From JAABUE01 sp034431895 (GTDB lineage: Bacteria > Chloroflexota > Anaerolineae > Anaerolineales > Villigracilaceae), in assembly GCA_034431895.1 (NCBI GenBank), contig DAOUCM010000267.1, positions 1-12,565 of the forward strand: DNA of 12,565 nt, written 5' to 3'. The notes beneath the pieces are model-generated. The model was not told the origin of the DNA. It did not search any database and saw nothing but the letters and a program-made list of their open reading frames with translations. Below, in pieces: positions 1 to 7,631 of this stretch; within the stretch, counting starts at the first letter, position 1, and each line of letters opens with the position of its first letter. The translations under genes and the position numbers were made by a program.

Positions 1-2824
1 CAGAACGCGCCTTGGCGATCGCCAAGTTGAACTCGTCCACATCTATCGTGAAGCGGGCGGCGTCCAGCCAGTACTCTCCCACTTCCACCAGAATCAATCT
101 TGGACTGTCGTCCCCGGCCTTGAGGGCGTTGCGGAGGCGGGACAGGGCGGTGTGGAACGCCGTGCGGCTTGCCCGTTCCTTCTCTCCCCAGATGGCATCG
201 AAGACCTTATCGGCCGGCACCTTTTGTCCGCGCAGGGTGACGAAATAAGCCAGCAAATCCCGCGCCTTGGCAGAGACCCAGCGTTCCTGCGTCACCTCTT
301 CGCCGTTTACCCAGACGCGAAAATTCCCAAAACATTGTACCTGCATCGAATAACGATTGGGGAGCGCCTGCACGGATTGTTCCGGCAAATTCTCCAACAC
401 GCGCTCCAGGAAGGGGCTCTTCTCCCCCGCGCGCAGCAGCGCCTCACTGACGACCTGCGAGCGGACGCCCTGGTCGAGAAAGAGTTGGAACGTGCGCGAG
501 GCTTCGATGAGACGCAAGGCTTTTCGGGCGTATTCCAATCCGCTTTCGGGACGTTCGGTTTCGAGATGGATATAAGCCAGCCCGAAATACACCATCGCCA
601 GCGGAATGCGGAACTGGCGCCGTTCGCCGACTTCAACCAATTCACTATAGAGACGTTCAGCCTTATCCAGTTGACGATTCTCCAGCGCCACATCCGCCAG
701 CACGCTGCGGCAGACATACGCTTCATACGTATCAGGGTTGCCTGTGTATGACCACAACGCGCCTTCCGCCAGTTGACGGGCTTCTTCCACGCGACCCTGG
801 CCACACAAGTTGTAGGCAAGGTAGCCCGTTGCCATCAACTGTTCGTAGGAAGCCAGTCCCAACTGCTGACCAATTTCCATGCCCTGCCGCAGACTGGCTT
901 CGGCGCGCGCGGTTTCGCCCAGACGGGTCAGTACATTGCCCAAAGCCGTATACGCGCTAGGGAGCAATTCCTTCAAATGCAGCGTCTGGGCAATTTGTAG
1001 TCCGCGCTCGGCGTATTGCAGCGCCTTGTCCAGTTCGCGCCAGTACAAATACGGCGTGACCAGCGAAATATATGCCTGCGCGCCGATGGGCGAAAATTCC
1101 TCCGGGGCAATCTGCAAGGCTTCTTGACAGTAGCGCACGGTTGCCTGCGGGTCGCCATGCCACCAGCAGATTTGACCGAGCGACTGCAAAAAGTTCGCCC
1201 GCGCCAGCGCGCTGATTTTTTCCCCCGCCAGCCGCGCCTCTTCGACGGCCTCTTCCGCCAGTTGGCGACCCTGGTCCATGCCCGTCAAAAAGCCGACGCT
1301 TTTCGCCAGCGACATCAAGGCTTCGGCGCGGGCGGCATGGTCTTCGTTTGCAAACGACAAGGCTTCGGTGGATAACTTCTCCGCCTGGCGGTAATTTCCC
1401 TGCGCGCGATTGACTTCGGCAAGGCGAGTGAGGGCGCGGCACACGCCGCTGGAATGGTTCTGCGCCGCAAAGGAAGAGCGCGCATCTTCGTATGCCGCAA
1501 TGGCCGCGCCCGTTTGTCCCAGCCGCCAGTGAGCGTTGCCGTGCTGCAACATCAATTCAGGATTGGCTTTCATCACTTCCGCAGGCAGGGCGCTGAGGTA
1601 ACGATGCAATACTTCCACGCGCCCGCGCTCGACGTAATCGGCGGCGAAGATGGAAACAACCCGCGCGGCGGATTCAAAATCCTGCGCGTTGAGATAATGC
1701 GACAAGGCGACTTCCAACTCGCCCTGCGCCTCGTAGTGTTTCCCTGCGCTTCGTTCCAGACTTTTGATGGATTCCGTTTCGACGCGCTGCAGGCGGCTGA
1801 GGAGGAATTCACGGAACAGGTAATGATAGCGATACCAGCGTCTCTGCGGGTCTAAACTCGAAACGAAAAGATTTTGTTTTTCCAACGCCTCCAAAATGGA
1901 TTGGGCATCCCGCACTCCCGCTACCGCGTTGCACGCGGCGGCGTCCATTTGCTGGAGGATGGCTGTGCGCAGCAAAAATTCCTGCGTATCTTCGGACAGG
2001 CGTTTGAAAACCTCCTCCGCCAGATAATCGAAGACGAATTGCTGAGAACCGTTCAAGCCTGCCAGAATGGCGTCCACATCGCGCGCCTCGCGTCCACTGA
2101 GAGACGAGCGGACGATTTGCAGCGCCGCCGCCCAGCCTTCGGTCTTTTCGCTGAGCAGGCTCAGGCTTTCGGGCGAAATATCGGGCAGGTTGGCTTGCAT
2201 CCAATTCGAGATTTCCTCCTCGCGGAAGCGCAGGGAGGACGAACGCAGTTCTGCCAGTTGCCCGCGCGCCCGCAAACGCGCCAAAGCCAAAGGGGGGTCA
2301 ACGCGGGTGGAGATGATCAGCCGCAAACCCTGAGGGGCATTTTCCAAAAGAAAATCCACCAGTTGATGGACGACAGGGCTGGTGACGTAGTGATAATCCT
2401 CCAGCACGATCAGCCAGGGCGTTTCGATCGCCTCCGCCAGTTCATTGACCAGCACGGTTAGCACGCGCTGGGGCGAGACGTTCGCTTCGGCGCTGTCGAG
2501 CAGCGATTGGGCGGTCTGCCCGATGGCGCGCGTGAGAGATTCGGGCGCGCGTTTCATGCACCGTAAGGCTTCGATCAGGTAGGTGAGGAAAACGGTCGGG
2601 TCGGAATCCTGCGCGTCGAGGGTGTACCAGGCAAAGGGTGAGGAAGAAGCGTTGATGAAGTCCGCCAGCAGCGTCGTTTTGCCGTATCCCGCCGGGGCAG
2701 AGAGCAGAGTCAGGCGTTTGTCTGCGTTCGCTTCGAGCCAGTCCAAGAGCCGCGGGCGGGGCAGGAAATCGGGGCGGGGCCGGGGGACGAGAAACTTGGT
2801 GCGCAGGAGGACAGAAGGTTTCAT
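1..2824 (-). CDS. MalT-like STAND ATPase transcriptional regulator with C-terminal winged-helix (BTAD/SARP-type) domain, 3' end off the left edge
   Basis: Reading leftward from the ATG at 2824 gives 941 codons, and I found no stop where I checked the frame. A MalT-type P-loop (APAGYGKTT, about residues 43-51) is followed by a Walker B-like LIVLEDYH near 137-144 and an STRVDPPLALARLRARGQL motif near 170-190, typical of LuxR/MalT-family STAND ATPases. A long alpha-helical region of TPR-like repeats covers about residues 400-815. The C terminus is not a LuxR helix-turn-helix. From about residue 827 an OmpR-type winged helix begins (QVQCFGNFRVWVNG, then SRTAFHTALSRLRNAL near 880-895), and the start of a BTAD-like segment (VDVDEFNLAIAKA) runs off the window. 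The protein probably senses a ligand through the ATPase/TPR part and binds DNA through the winged helix. It is divergent from the transporter operon and likely controls it. The start has no Shine-Dalgarno sequence but lies just after a good promoter. Confidence 0.9.
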   Translation of the reverse strand, partial: MKPSVLLRTKFLVPRPRPDFLPRPRLLDWLEANADKRLTLLSAPAGYGKTTLLADFINASSSPFAWYTLDAQDSDPTVFLTYLIEALRCMKRAPESLTRAIGQTAQSLLDSAEANVSPQRVLTVLVNELAEAIETPWLIVLEDYHYVTSPVVHQLVDFLLENAPQGLRLIISTRVDPPLALARLRARGQLAELRSSSLRFREEEISNWMQANLPDISPESLSLLSEKTEGWAAALQIVRSSLSGREARDVDAILAGLNGSQQFVFDYLAEEVFKRLSEDTQEFLLRTAILQQMDAAACNAVAGVRDAQSILEALEKQNLFVSSLDPQRRWYRYHYLFREFLLSRLQRVETESIKSLERSAGKHYEAQGELEVALSHYLNAQDFESAARVVSIFAADYVERGRVEVLHRYLSALPAEVMKANPELMLQHGNAHWRLGQTGAAIAAYEDARSSFAAQNHSSGVCRALTRLAEVNRAQGNYRQAEKLSTEALSFANEDHAARAEALMSLAKSVGFLTGMDQGRQLAEEAVEEARLAGEKISALARANFLQSLGQICWWHGDPQATVRYCQEALQIAPEEFSPIGAQAYISLVTPYLYWRELDKALQYAERGLQIAQTLHLKELLPSAYTALGNVLTRLGETARAEASLRQGMEIGQQLGLASYEQLMATGYLAYNLCGQGRVEEARQLAEGALWSYTGNPDTYEAYVCRSVLADVALENRQLDKAERLYSELVEVGERRQFRIPLAMVYFGLAYIHLETERPESGLEYARKALRLIEASRTFQLFLDQGVRSQVVSEALLRAGEKSPFLERVLENLPEQSVQALPNRYSMQVQCFGNFRVWVNGEEVTQERWVSAKARDLLAYFVTLRGQKVPADKVFDAIWGEKERASRTAFHTALSRLRNALKAGDDSPRLILVEVGEYWLDAARFTIDVDEFNLAIAKARS

Positions 2825-2844
2825 GGCGAGGACAGTCTATCGAA

Positions 2845-2872
2845 ATTATAACTGTTCGAGCGCGCCCTGCAA
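2845..2872 (-). promoter_or_regulatory. Sigma-70-type promoter for the regulator gene
   Basis: On the minus strand a TTGCAG -35 box (2867-2872) is followed after 16 bp by a perfect TATAAT -10 box (2845-2850). Transcription would begin near 2838. That leaves a leader of only about 14 nt before the regulator ATG, with no Shine-Dalgarno sequence. The -35 box overlaps one of the heptamer repeats at 2868-2885, so a protein bound there could block it. Confidence 0.6.
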
Positions 2873-2885
2873 ACTTTTTGCAAAC
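2868..2885 (+). promoter_or_regulatory. Paired heptamer direct repeat, candidate operator for the divergent regulator
   Basis: TGCAAAC occurs at 2868-2874 and again, identical, at 2879-2885. The two copies are separated by 4 bp (TTTT), an 11-bp pitch of about one helical turn. SARP-family and OmpR-type winged-helix proteins are known to bind heptamer direct repeats with this pitch, and the downstream copy usually lies about 8 bp before the -10 box. Here a TAAGAT candidate -10 lies 9 bp after the second copy, on the transporter side. The upstream copy overlaps the regulator's own -35 box. Operator function is inferred. Confidence 0.45.
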
Positions 2886-2894
2886 ACGGCATGA

Positions 2895-2900
2895 TAAGAT
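2895..2900 (+). promoter_or_regulatory. Candidate -10 element for the transporter operon
   Basis: TAAGAT matches TATAAT at four of six positions. No good -35 box lies 16-18 bp upstream, where the sequence is AACTTT, which would fit an activator-dependent promoter using the heptamer repeats. Start would be near 2907, giving a leader of about 28 nt that includes the Shine-Dalgarno sequence at 2924-2929. An alternative reading is TTGCAA (2878-2883), 16 bp, TAAATA (2900-2905). Neither is strong. Confidence 0.25.
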
Positions 2901-2934
2901 AAATACTACCCTCATGTCCAAAGAAGGAGAAACT

Positions 2935-4569
2935 ATGAAACGCTTTACCTTGTTTGTATCTCTGTTCGTTGCGCTTTCGGTGATTCTGAGCGCCTGCGGC
3001 GGGGGAGCCGTCACCCAGGCGCCTGCCGAAGCGACCGAGGCCCCGGCGACAGAAGCCGCGGCAACCGAAGCGCCGCCCACGCCGCAAGTGTTGAAGATCG
3101 CCAATACTGCCAATATCACCACCTGGGACCCCGTCGAGTCCTTCTCGACCGAAGCCGCCTATATGGCAAACGTGTATGAGCAACTGCTGCGCATCAACCC
3201 GCCCGGCTCTGCCGAGAAGTTCACCCCTCTGCTTGCCGAAAGTTGGGAATCCAACGCGGACGGCACGGTGTGGACATTCCACCTGCGCCCCAACGTCAAG
3301 TTCCACGATGGCGAGCCGATGAACGCCGAGGCGGTGAAGAAATCCATCGAAGCCGCCAAGGAACGCGGCGGCGCGTCCTTCATCTGGTGGATGGTGGACT
3401 CCATCGAAGCCGTGGACGACCTGACGGTGCAATTCAACTTGAGCGCCTCCGCGCCGCTCGACCTGGTCGCTTCTTCCCTCTACGGCGCCTGGATCGTCAG
3501 CCCCAAAGCCTTGGACGCCGCCGCAGCGGATGAGAATTATTGGGCAGATGGCAAGGATGCCGGCACGGGGCCGTATTTCATCGAATCCTACAAGCCCGAC
3601 CAGGAAATCGTCTTCCAGAAATTCGAAGACTACTGGGGCGGCTGGGAAGACGATCAGTTCGATACCGTGCTGGTGCAAATCATCCCCGAAGCGCTGACCC
3701 AGCAGCAACTGCTCGAATCGGGCAGTGTGGACCTGGTCACCCGCGTCCCGACCGAGAACTACGTCAACTTCAAGGATAATCCCAATTACACCTTCCTCGA
3801 AGAACCGTCGTTCTTCAACTATGTGGGTTTCTTCAACACCCTGCGTCCGCCGCTGGATAACGTCAAGGTCCGTCAGGCGCTTTCCTATGCCATCCCCTAC
3901 GAGGACATCATCAAGATCGGCGCCAAGGGACTCGGCACGCAAAGCCGCGGACCCGTGCCGGCGGGCGTGTGGCCCTGGTCGCCTGACGTGAAGCAATACA
4001 CTTACGATATTGAAAAAGCCAAGGAACTGCTCAAAGAGGCGGGCTATGAAAACGGCGGATTCAGCCTGCGCCTGACCTACGCTGCCGAGAACGACACTGA
4101 AGCCGCCTTTGCGCCGCTCATCAAGGACGCTTACGCCCAACTCGGCGTGGATGTAACCCTCGAAGCCATTGCCTTCAATCAGCAATGGGAGGAAGCCAAG
4201 AGCGATCCCGCCAACGCCCAGGACATGTTCCTGCTGCTCTACTGGCCCACCTACTCCGACGCCGGCTCCGACAACCTGTGGTCCATGTTCTACTATACCG
4301 AGAAGCCCTTCTTCAACCTGTCCTACTGGAACAATCCCGATTTCAATGCGCTGGTGGACGAAGCCATCGGCCTGACCGTGACCGACCCGGCAACCTCGCA
4401 GGCGAAATACGTCGAAGCCATGAACCTGCTTGTAGATGAAGCGCCCGGCTTGTTCTTCTTCGATACCAAAGCCGTCTTCATCATCCCCAAGCACATCGAA
4501 GGCTTCAAGTACAATCTGAACTATCCGTTCGTGCAGTACTTCTTCTACGATTTGCGCCCGGCGAAATGA
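2935..4569 (+). CDS. ABC transporter substrate-binding lipoprotein, family 5 (peptide/nickel/opine type)
   Basis: This 544-residue protein is the extracytoplasmic ligand receptor of the ABC importer encoded downstream. It opens with a lipoprotein signal peptide (MKRFTLFVSLFVALSVILSAC) whose lipobox LSAC makes Cys21 the lipidated residue. Residues 22-50 form a low-complexity Ala/Glu/Thr/Pro tether. The body has the SBP_bac_5 pattern: a TWDPV strand near the N terminus, PLLAESWESNADGTVWTFHL, VKFHDGEPMNAEAVKKSIE, GTGPYFIESYKPDQEI, then a C-terminal lobe ending PKHIEGFKYN. Length is usual for the family. The ATG at 2935 is preferred over upstream TTG/ATG codons because AAGGAG (2924-2929) sits 5 nt before it and it begins the signal peptide exactly. 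It is first in the operon, and a strong hairpin follows it. The ligand cannot be read from sequence; oligopeptides or amide compounds are likely. Confidence 0.93.
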   Translation: MKRFTLFVSLFVALSVILSACGGGAVTQAPAEATEAPATEAAATEAPPTPQVLKIANTANITTWDPVESFSTEAAYMANVYEQLLRINPPGSAEKFTPLLAESWESNADGTVWTFHLRPNVKFHDGEPMNAEAVKKSIEAAKERGGASFIWWMVDSIEAVDDLTVQFNLSASAPLDLVASSLYGAWIVSPKALDAAAADENYWADGKDAGTGPYFIESYKPDQEIVFQKFEDYWGGWEDDQFDTVLVQIIPEALTQQQLLESGSVDLVTRVPTENYVNFKDNPNYTFLEEPSFFNYVGFFNTLRPPLDNVKVRQALSYAIPYEDIIKIGAKGLGTQSRGPVPAGVWPWSPDVKQYTYDIEKAKELLKEAGYENGGFSLRLTYAAENDTEAAFAPLIKDAYAQLGVDVTLEAIAFNQQWEEAKSDPANAQDMFLLLYWPTYSDAGSDNLWSMFYYTEKPFFNLSYWNNPDFNALVDEAIGLTVTDPATSQAKYVEAMNLLVDEAPGLFFFDTKAVFIIPKHIEGFKYNLNYPFVQYFFYDLRPAK

Positions 4570-4586
4570 AATATCTCTTTTGAATA

Positions 4587-4645
4587 AATCGTCCCGAAGG
4601 TTTCTTGAAAAGCAAATTTGAGTCGTCCAAACCTTCGGGACGATT
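4587..4645. repeat. 17-bp perfect inverted repeat between binding protein and permease genes
   Basis: The arms 4587-4603 and 4629-4645 are exact reverse complements (core GTCCCGAAGG / CCTTCGGGAC) with a 25-nt spacer. They lie 17 nt after the stop of the binding-protein gene and 18 nt before the first permease. No T-tract follows on the plus strand, so it is not a canonical intrinsic terminator. In ABC operons a hairpin at this place often stabilises the upstream mRNA or reduces read-through, so that binding protein exceeds permease. It could also be one copy of a dispersed REP-like element. Confidence 0.8.
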
Positions 4646-4663
4646 GCTAGAGGGCTTCCGCCT

Positions 4664-5686
4664 ATGCATCACCTCGAATTCCTCCTGCGCCGCCTGCTGA
4701 CATCTGTCTTCGTTTTGCTGGGTGTCTCCATCATCACCTTCTTCATTGCACGGGTGGTGCCGACCGATGCCGCCTCGCTCTATGCCGGTCCCAAAGCGCG
4801 GCCCGAGGAACTGGCGCGCGTCCGTGAAAAATTGGGGCTGGACAAGCCGCTCCCGGTGCAATACGTCATTTACATGGGCGATTTGCTCCGAGGCGACCTC
4901 GGCAATTCCATTTCCACCAAACGACCCATCCTGCAAGAGATTTCCGAGCGCCTGCCCGCTACGCTCGAATTGCTCTTTGCGGGCATGTTCCTCGCCATGC
5001 TCATTGGCATTCCTTTGGGAGTGCTCAGCGCGCGTTGGCAGGGGAAGCCGCCCGACCTCATCGTCCGCCTGCTCTCCATCGTCGGCGTTTCGATGCCGGC
5101 CTTTTTTCTTGGACTTCTTCTACAAATCATTTTCTTCCGTCATCTGGAATGGCTTCCGCTCATCGGAAGATTGGATGCGGACATACGCTTCGTCAGCCCT
5201 GTGAAGGAAATCACGCGCTTCATCATCCTCGATTCTCTCCTGACCCGCAATTGGGTGGCCCTCAAGGACGCTCTTCTGCACCTCATCCTTCCCGCCTTCA
5301 CCCTGGCCGCCTACCCCATCGGACTCATCGCCCGCATGACGCGCGCCACCATGCTCGAAGTGTTGGAGCAGGACTACATCCGCACCGCCCGCGCCTACGG
5401 GATTAGGGACAGCGTCATCACCTACCTTTACGCTTTGAAGAACGCCATCTCTCCCACGCTGACGGTCATCGGCTTGACCTTCGCTTTTGCCTTGACCGGC
5501 ACATTTTTCGTCGAAATTATTTTCACCTGGCCCGGGCTGGGACTTTTCACCACCCGCTCGCTGTTGAACCTGGATTACCCCGCCATCATGGGCATCACCC
5601 TGTTGGGCGCGGCGGGATACGTCCTCATCAACTTGATTGTAGATGTCGTCCAATCTTGGGTGGACCCGCGCGTGAGTTTGCACTGA
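4664..5686 (+). CDS. ABC transporter permease, DppB/OppB-like
   Basis: This 340-residue inner-membrane protein is one of the two channel subunits of the importer. It has the layout of the DppB branch of BPD_transp_1: an N-terminal transmembrane helix (about 11-31), a periplasmic loop containing LGLDKPLPVQYVIYMGDLLRGDLG (57-80), then about five further helices. The cytoplasmic EAA loop that contacts the ATPases is at about 232-252 (LEQDYIRTARAYGI). The C terminus DVVQSWVDPRVSL is characteristic. The ATG at 4664 has only a weak upstream AGAGGG, so translation may be moderate compared with the binding protein. The stop codon shares its final A with the next start (TGATG at 5684-5688), which indicates coupling. 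Confidence 0.93.
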   Translation: MHHLEFLLRRLLTSVFVLLGVSIITFFIARVVPTDAASLYAGPKARPEELARVREKLGLDKPLPVQYVIYMGDLLRGDLGNSISTKRPILQEISERLPATLELLFAGMFLAMLIGIPLGVLSARWQGKPPDLIVRLLSIVGVSMPAFFLGLLLQIIFFRHLEWLPLIGRLDADIRFVSPVKEITRFIILDSLLTRNWVALKDALLHLILPAFTLAAYPIGLIARMTRATMLEVLEQDYIRTARAYGIRDSVITYLYALKNAISPTLTVIGLTFAFALTGTFFVEIIFTWPGLGLFTTRSLLNLDYPAIMGITLLGAAGYVLINLIVDVVQSWVDPRVSLH

Positions 5687-6576
5687 TGACTGCCATACCT
5701 GTCACCCTCGCCCCCGAAAACGAGCGCACACGGACGTTCCGTCACGTGCTGTCGGTCATTGCGCGCGACCCGCTGGCTTTGACCAGCACCATTGTCATCC
5801 TTCTTTTCATCCTGATTGCTGTTTTTGCGTTTCAAATCGCGCCCTACCCGCTCGAAGGCGCGGGCAAGACGAATGCGGCCAATTCCCTGCTTGTCCCCTC
5901 GCCCGAACATCCGCTTGGCACCGACAAACTTGGGCGCGACATGCTCAGCCGCATTATCGTCGGCGCACGCGCGGCGTTAATAGTCCCCATCGGCGTGGTC
6001 TTTTTCGCAGTGCTGATTGGCACGCCGCTGGGGGCGCTGGCCGGCTACAAGGGCGGCTGGATGGATGAAGTCATCATGCGCGTCACGGACTTGTTCCTGG
6101 CGTTTCCCTCCTTGCTGCTGGCAATGGCAATCACCTCCGCCCTGGGGCGCGGCCTGGACAAAGCCGCCATCGCACTGGTCGTCTCGTGGTGGCCCTGGTA
6201 CACGCGCATCGCGCGCGGCGTGGCGGTCAGTTTGAAGGAGAGATATTTCGTCGAAGCCGCGCAGGCTATCGGTGTGTCCGATGCGGTCATCATCCTGCGT
6301 CATATCCTGCCGAATACGATTTCCCCCATCCTCGTGCAGGCGACGGTGGACCTCGGCACGGTCATCCTGGCCATGGGCGGACTGGCGTTTCTGGGGCTTG
6401 GCACACAGCCGCCTGCTCCCGATTGGGGTTTGATGGTCAGTGAAGGGCGCGAGTTGATTTTGAATCAATGGTGGGTGGCGACCTATCCCGGCATTGCCAT
6501 CTTCGTCGTGGTGCTGGCGTTCAATTTGCTGGGCGACACCCTGCGCGACATCTTCGACCCGAGGCAGTACAAATGA
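5686..6576 (+). CDS. ABC transporter permease, DppC/OppC-like
   Basis: This 296-residue partner permease completes the membrane channel. It shows the DppC pattern: an N-terminal segment with helix 35-52, the motif HPLGTDKLGRDMLSRIIVGA (75-94), and the EAA loop at about 189-208 (VEAAQAIGVSDAVI, then HILPN). The C terminus GDTLRDIFDPR is typical. The chosen start at 5686 overlaps the preceding stop by one base. An upstream in-frame TTG at 5656 would add ten residues encoded inside the previous gene and is unlikely. Its own stop overlaps the next start as ATGA (6573-6576), so the permeases and the first ATPase are tightly coupled. Confidence 0.93.
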   Translation: MTAIPVTLAPENERTRTFRHVLSVIARDPLALTSTIVILLFILIAVFAFQIAPYPLEGAGKTNAANSLLVPSPEHPLGTDKLGRDMLSRIIVGARAALIVPIGVVFFAVLIGTPLGALAGYKGGWMDEVIMRVTDLFLAFPSLLLAMAITSALGRGLDKAAIALVVSWWPWYTRIARGVAVSLKERYFVEAAQAIGVSDAVIILRHILPNTISPILVQATVDLGTVILAMGGLAFLGLGTQPPAPDWGLMVSEGRELILNQWWVATYPGIAIFVVVLAFNLLGDTLRDIFDPRQYK

Positions 6577-7580
6577 CCACGTCATGGCAAGACGCGCAGC
6601 GGCAAGGCAGCCTCCTCAGCGTCCAGGATTTGAATCTCGAATTCAAAACCTCGCGCGGCGTCCTCAAAGCGTTGAACGGCATTTCCTTTGACGTGAGACG
6701 CGGCGAAGTGTTTGGCCTGGTCGGCGAGACGGGCTGTGGAAAAACCGTGACCGGGCTTTCGATTCTGCGCCTGCTGCCGCGCTCGGCGCGCATCACGCAG
6801 GGCGTCGTCACCTTCGATTCCACGAACCTGTTCGACCTGCCCGCTTCTGAAATGGAGCAAGTGCGCGGTGGAAAAATCGCAATGATTTTTCAAGACCCGT
6901 CTTCCTCGCTCAACCCTGTGTTCACGATTGGCTCGCAGATGACGCGCGTCATCCGCCAGCACACGGATTTGAACGCAAAACAAGCCGCCACGCGCGCCGC
7001 TGAAATGCTCGAAGCCGTCGGCTTGCCAGATGTCAAACGTGTGCTGAATTCCTATCCGCATCAACTTTCGGGCGGGCAGCAGCAGCGCGTGATGATTGCC
7101 ATGGCACTTTCATGTCGTCCGCAACTGCTGATTGCCGACGAGCCCACCACCGCGCTGGATGTCACCATTCAGGCGCAGATTCTCAAACTGCTGCGCGACC
7201 TGCAAAAGCAATTCGATATTTCCATCATCCTCATCACGCACAACCTCGGCGTCGTCGCCCAAACCTGTGACCGTCTCGCCGTTCTCTACGCCGGGCGCGT
7301 GGCGGAAATCGGTTCCACGAAAGACATCTTCACCCATCCACAGCATCCCTACACACGTGGACTGATGAACGCCATTCCCAAGCCGGGTTCGCGCGGCAAA
7401 AAGATGGCAGCCATCCGCGGCACGGTTCCGTCCAACCCCGGAGCGCTGCCAGGCTGTCCGTTTGCGCCGCGCTGCGAGTTTGCCTTCGAGCGCTGTCACA
7501 CTGAATTGCCCGCGCTGTCGAAAGTTGACGAAAACCATCTCGCTGCGTGCTTCCTGGTAAATCCCTCTACCCATCACTGA
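6573..7580 (+). CDS. ABC transporter ATP-binding protein, DppD/OppD-like
   Basis: This 335-residue cytoplasmic ATPase is one half of the heterodimer that powers import. Visible motifs are Walker A GETGCGKT (51-58), the Q-loop in IFQDPSSSLNP, ABC signature LSGGQ (165-169), Walker B ending in D189-E190, and switch His223 in ITHNLGVV. The C-terminal oligopeptide/dipeptide extension is present (CPFAPRCEFAFERC) with its Cys pattern. The start at 6573 overlaps the upstream stop as ATGA; a more upstream in-frame start at 6468 lies inside the permease gene and is rejected. The stop falls in the first unit of the tandem heptamer repeat that separates it from the second ATPase. Confidence 0.95.
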   Translation: MTTSWQDAQRQGSLLSVQDLNLEFKTSRGVLKALNGISFDVRRGEVFGLVGETGCGKTVTGLSILRLLPRSARITQGVVTFDSTNLFDLPASEMEQVRGGKIAMIFQDPSSSLNPVFTIGSQMTRVIRQHTDLNAKQAATRAAEMLEAVGLPDVKRVLNSYPHQLSGGQQQRVMIAMALSCRPQLLIADEPTTALDVTIQAQILKLLRDLQKQFDISIILITHNLGVVAQTCDRLAVLYAGRVAEIGSTKDIFTHPQHPYTRGLMNAIPKPGSRGKKMAAIRGTVPSNPGALPGCPFAPRCEFAFERCHTELPALSKVDENHLAACFLVNPSTHH

Positions 7581-7631
7581 TGACTGCTCACTGCTCACTG
7601 ATAACTGATTACTGATAACTGATTACTGATG
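7576..7631 (+). repeat. Eight tandem heptamers (ACTGNNN) bridging the two ATPase genes
   Basis: The 56 bp divide exactly into eight 7-bp units: ACTGATG, ACTGCTC twice, then ACTGATA and ACTGATT alternating twice, and a final ACTGATG. The first unit contains the TGA stop of the upstream ATPase (7578-7580). The last contains the ATG of the next (7629-7631). The two end units are identical, and each can hold an overlapping TGATG stop/start. The ATG in the first unit (7580) opens an 11-codon reading frame (MTAHCSLITDY) ending at 7615, which stops 13 nt before the true start. No Shine-Dalgarno sequence lies in the repeat. Heptanucleotide tandem repeats are documented in some bacteria, notably filamentous cyanobacteria. 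Confidence 0.9.

Noticed and set aside
1..2824. Many plus-strand open frames opposite the regulator (such as 152-751 and 1874-2461)
   Set aside because: The minus-strand frame gives a coherent ATPase, TPR and winged-helix protein throughout; the plus-strand products have no motifs and follow from the codon bias of the opposite strand.
2442..3122. Minus-strand frame spanning the divergent control region
   Set aside because: It would run across both promoters and the start of two opposing genes and encodes no recognisable domain.
2821..4494. A 557-codon open frame on the minus strand opposite the binding-protein gene
   Set aside because: It is a shadow: the plus-strand frame has a lipobox, a good ribosome site and family motifs, while the antisense product is a compositionally odd Gly/Val/Arg/Asp-rich chain with no recognisable domain.
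4587..4645. Intrinsic terminator ending the binding-protein transcript
   Set aside because: There is no T-tract after the stem on the plus strand and the permease begins 18 nt later with no promoter in between, so full termination would silence the importer.
7576..7631. CRISPR-like array
   Set aside because: Units are 7 bp and contiguous with no spacers, so it is a short tandem repeat.
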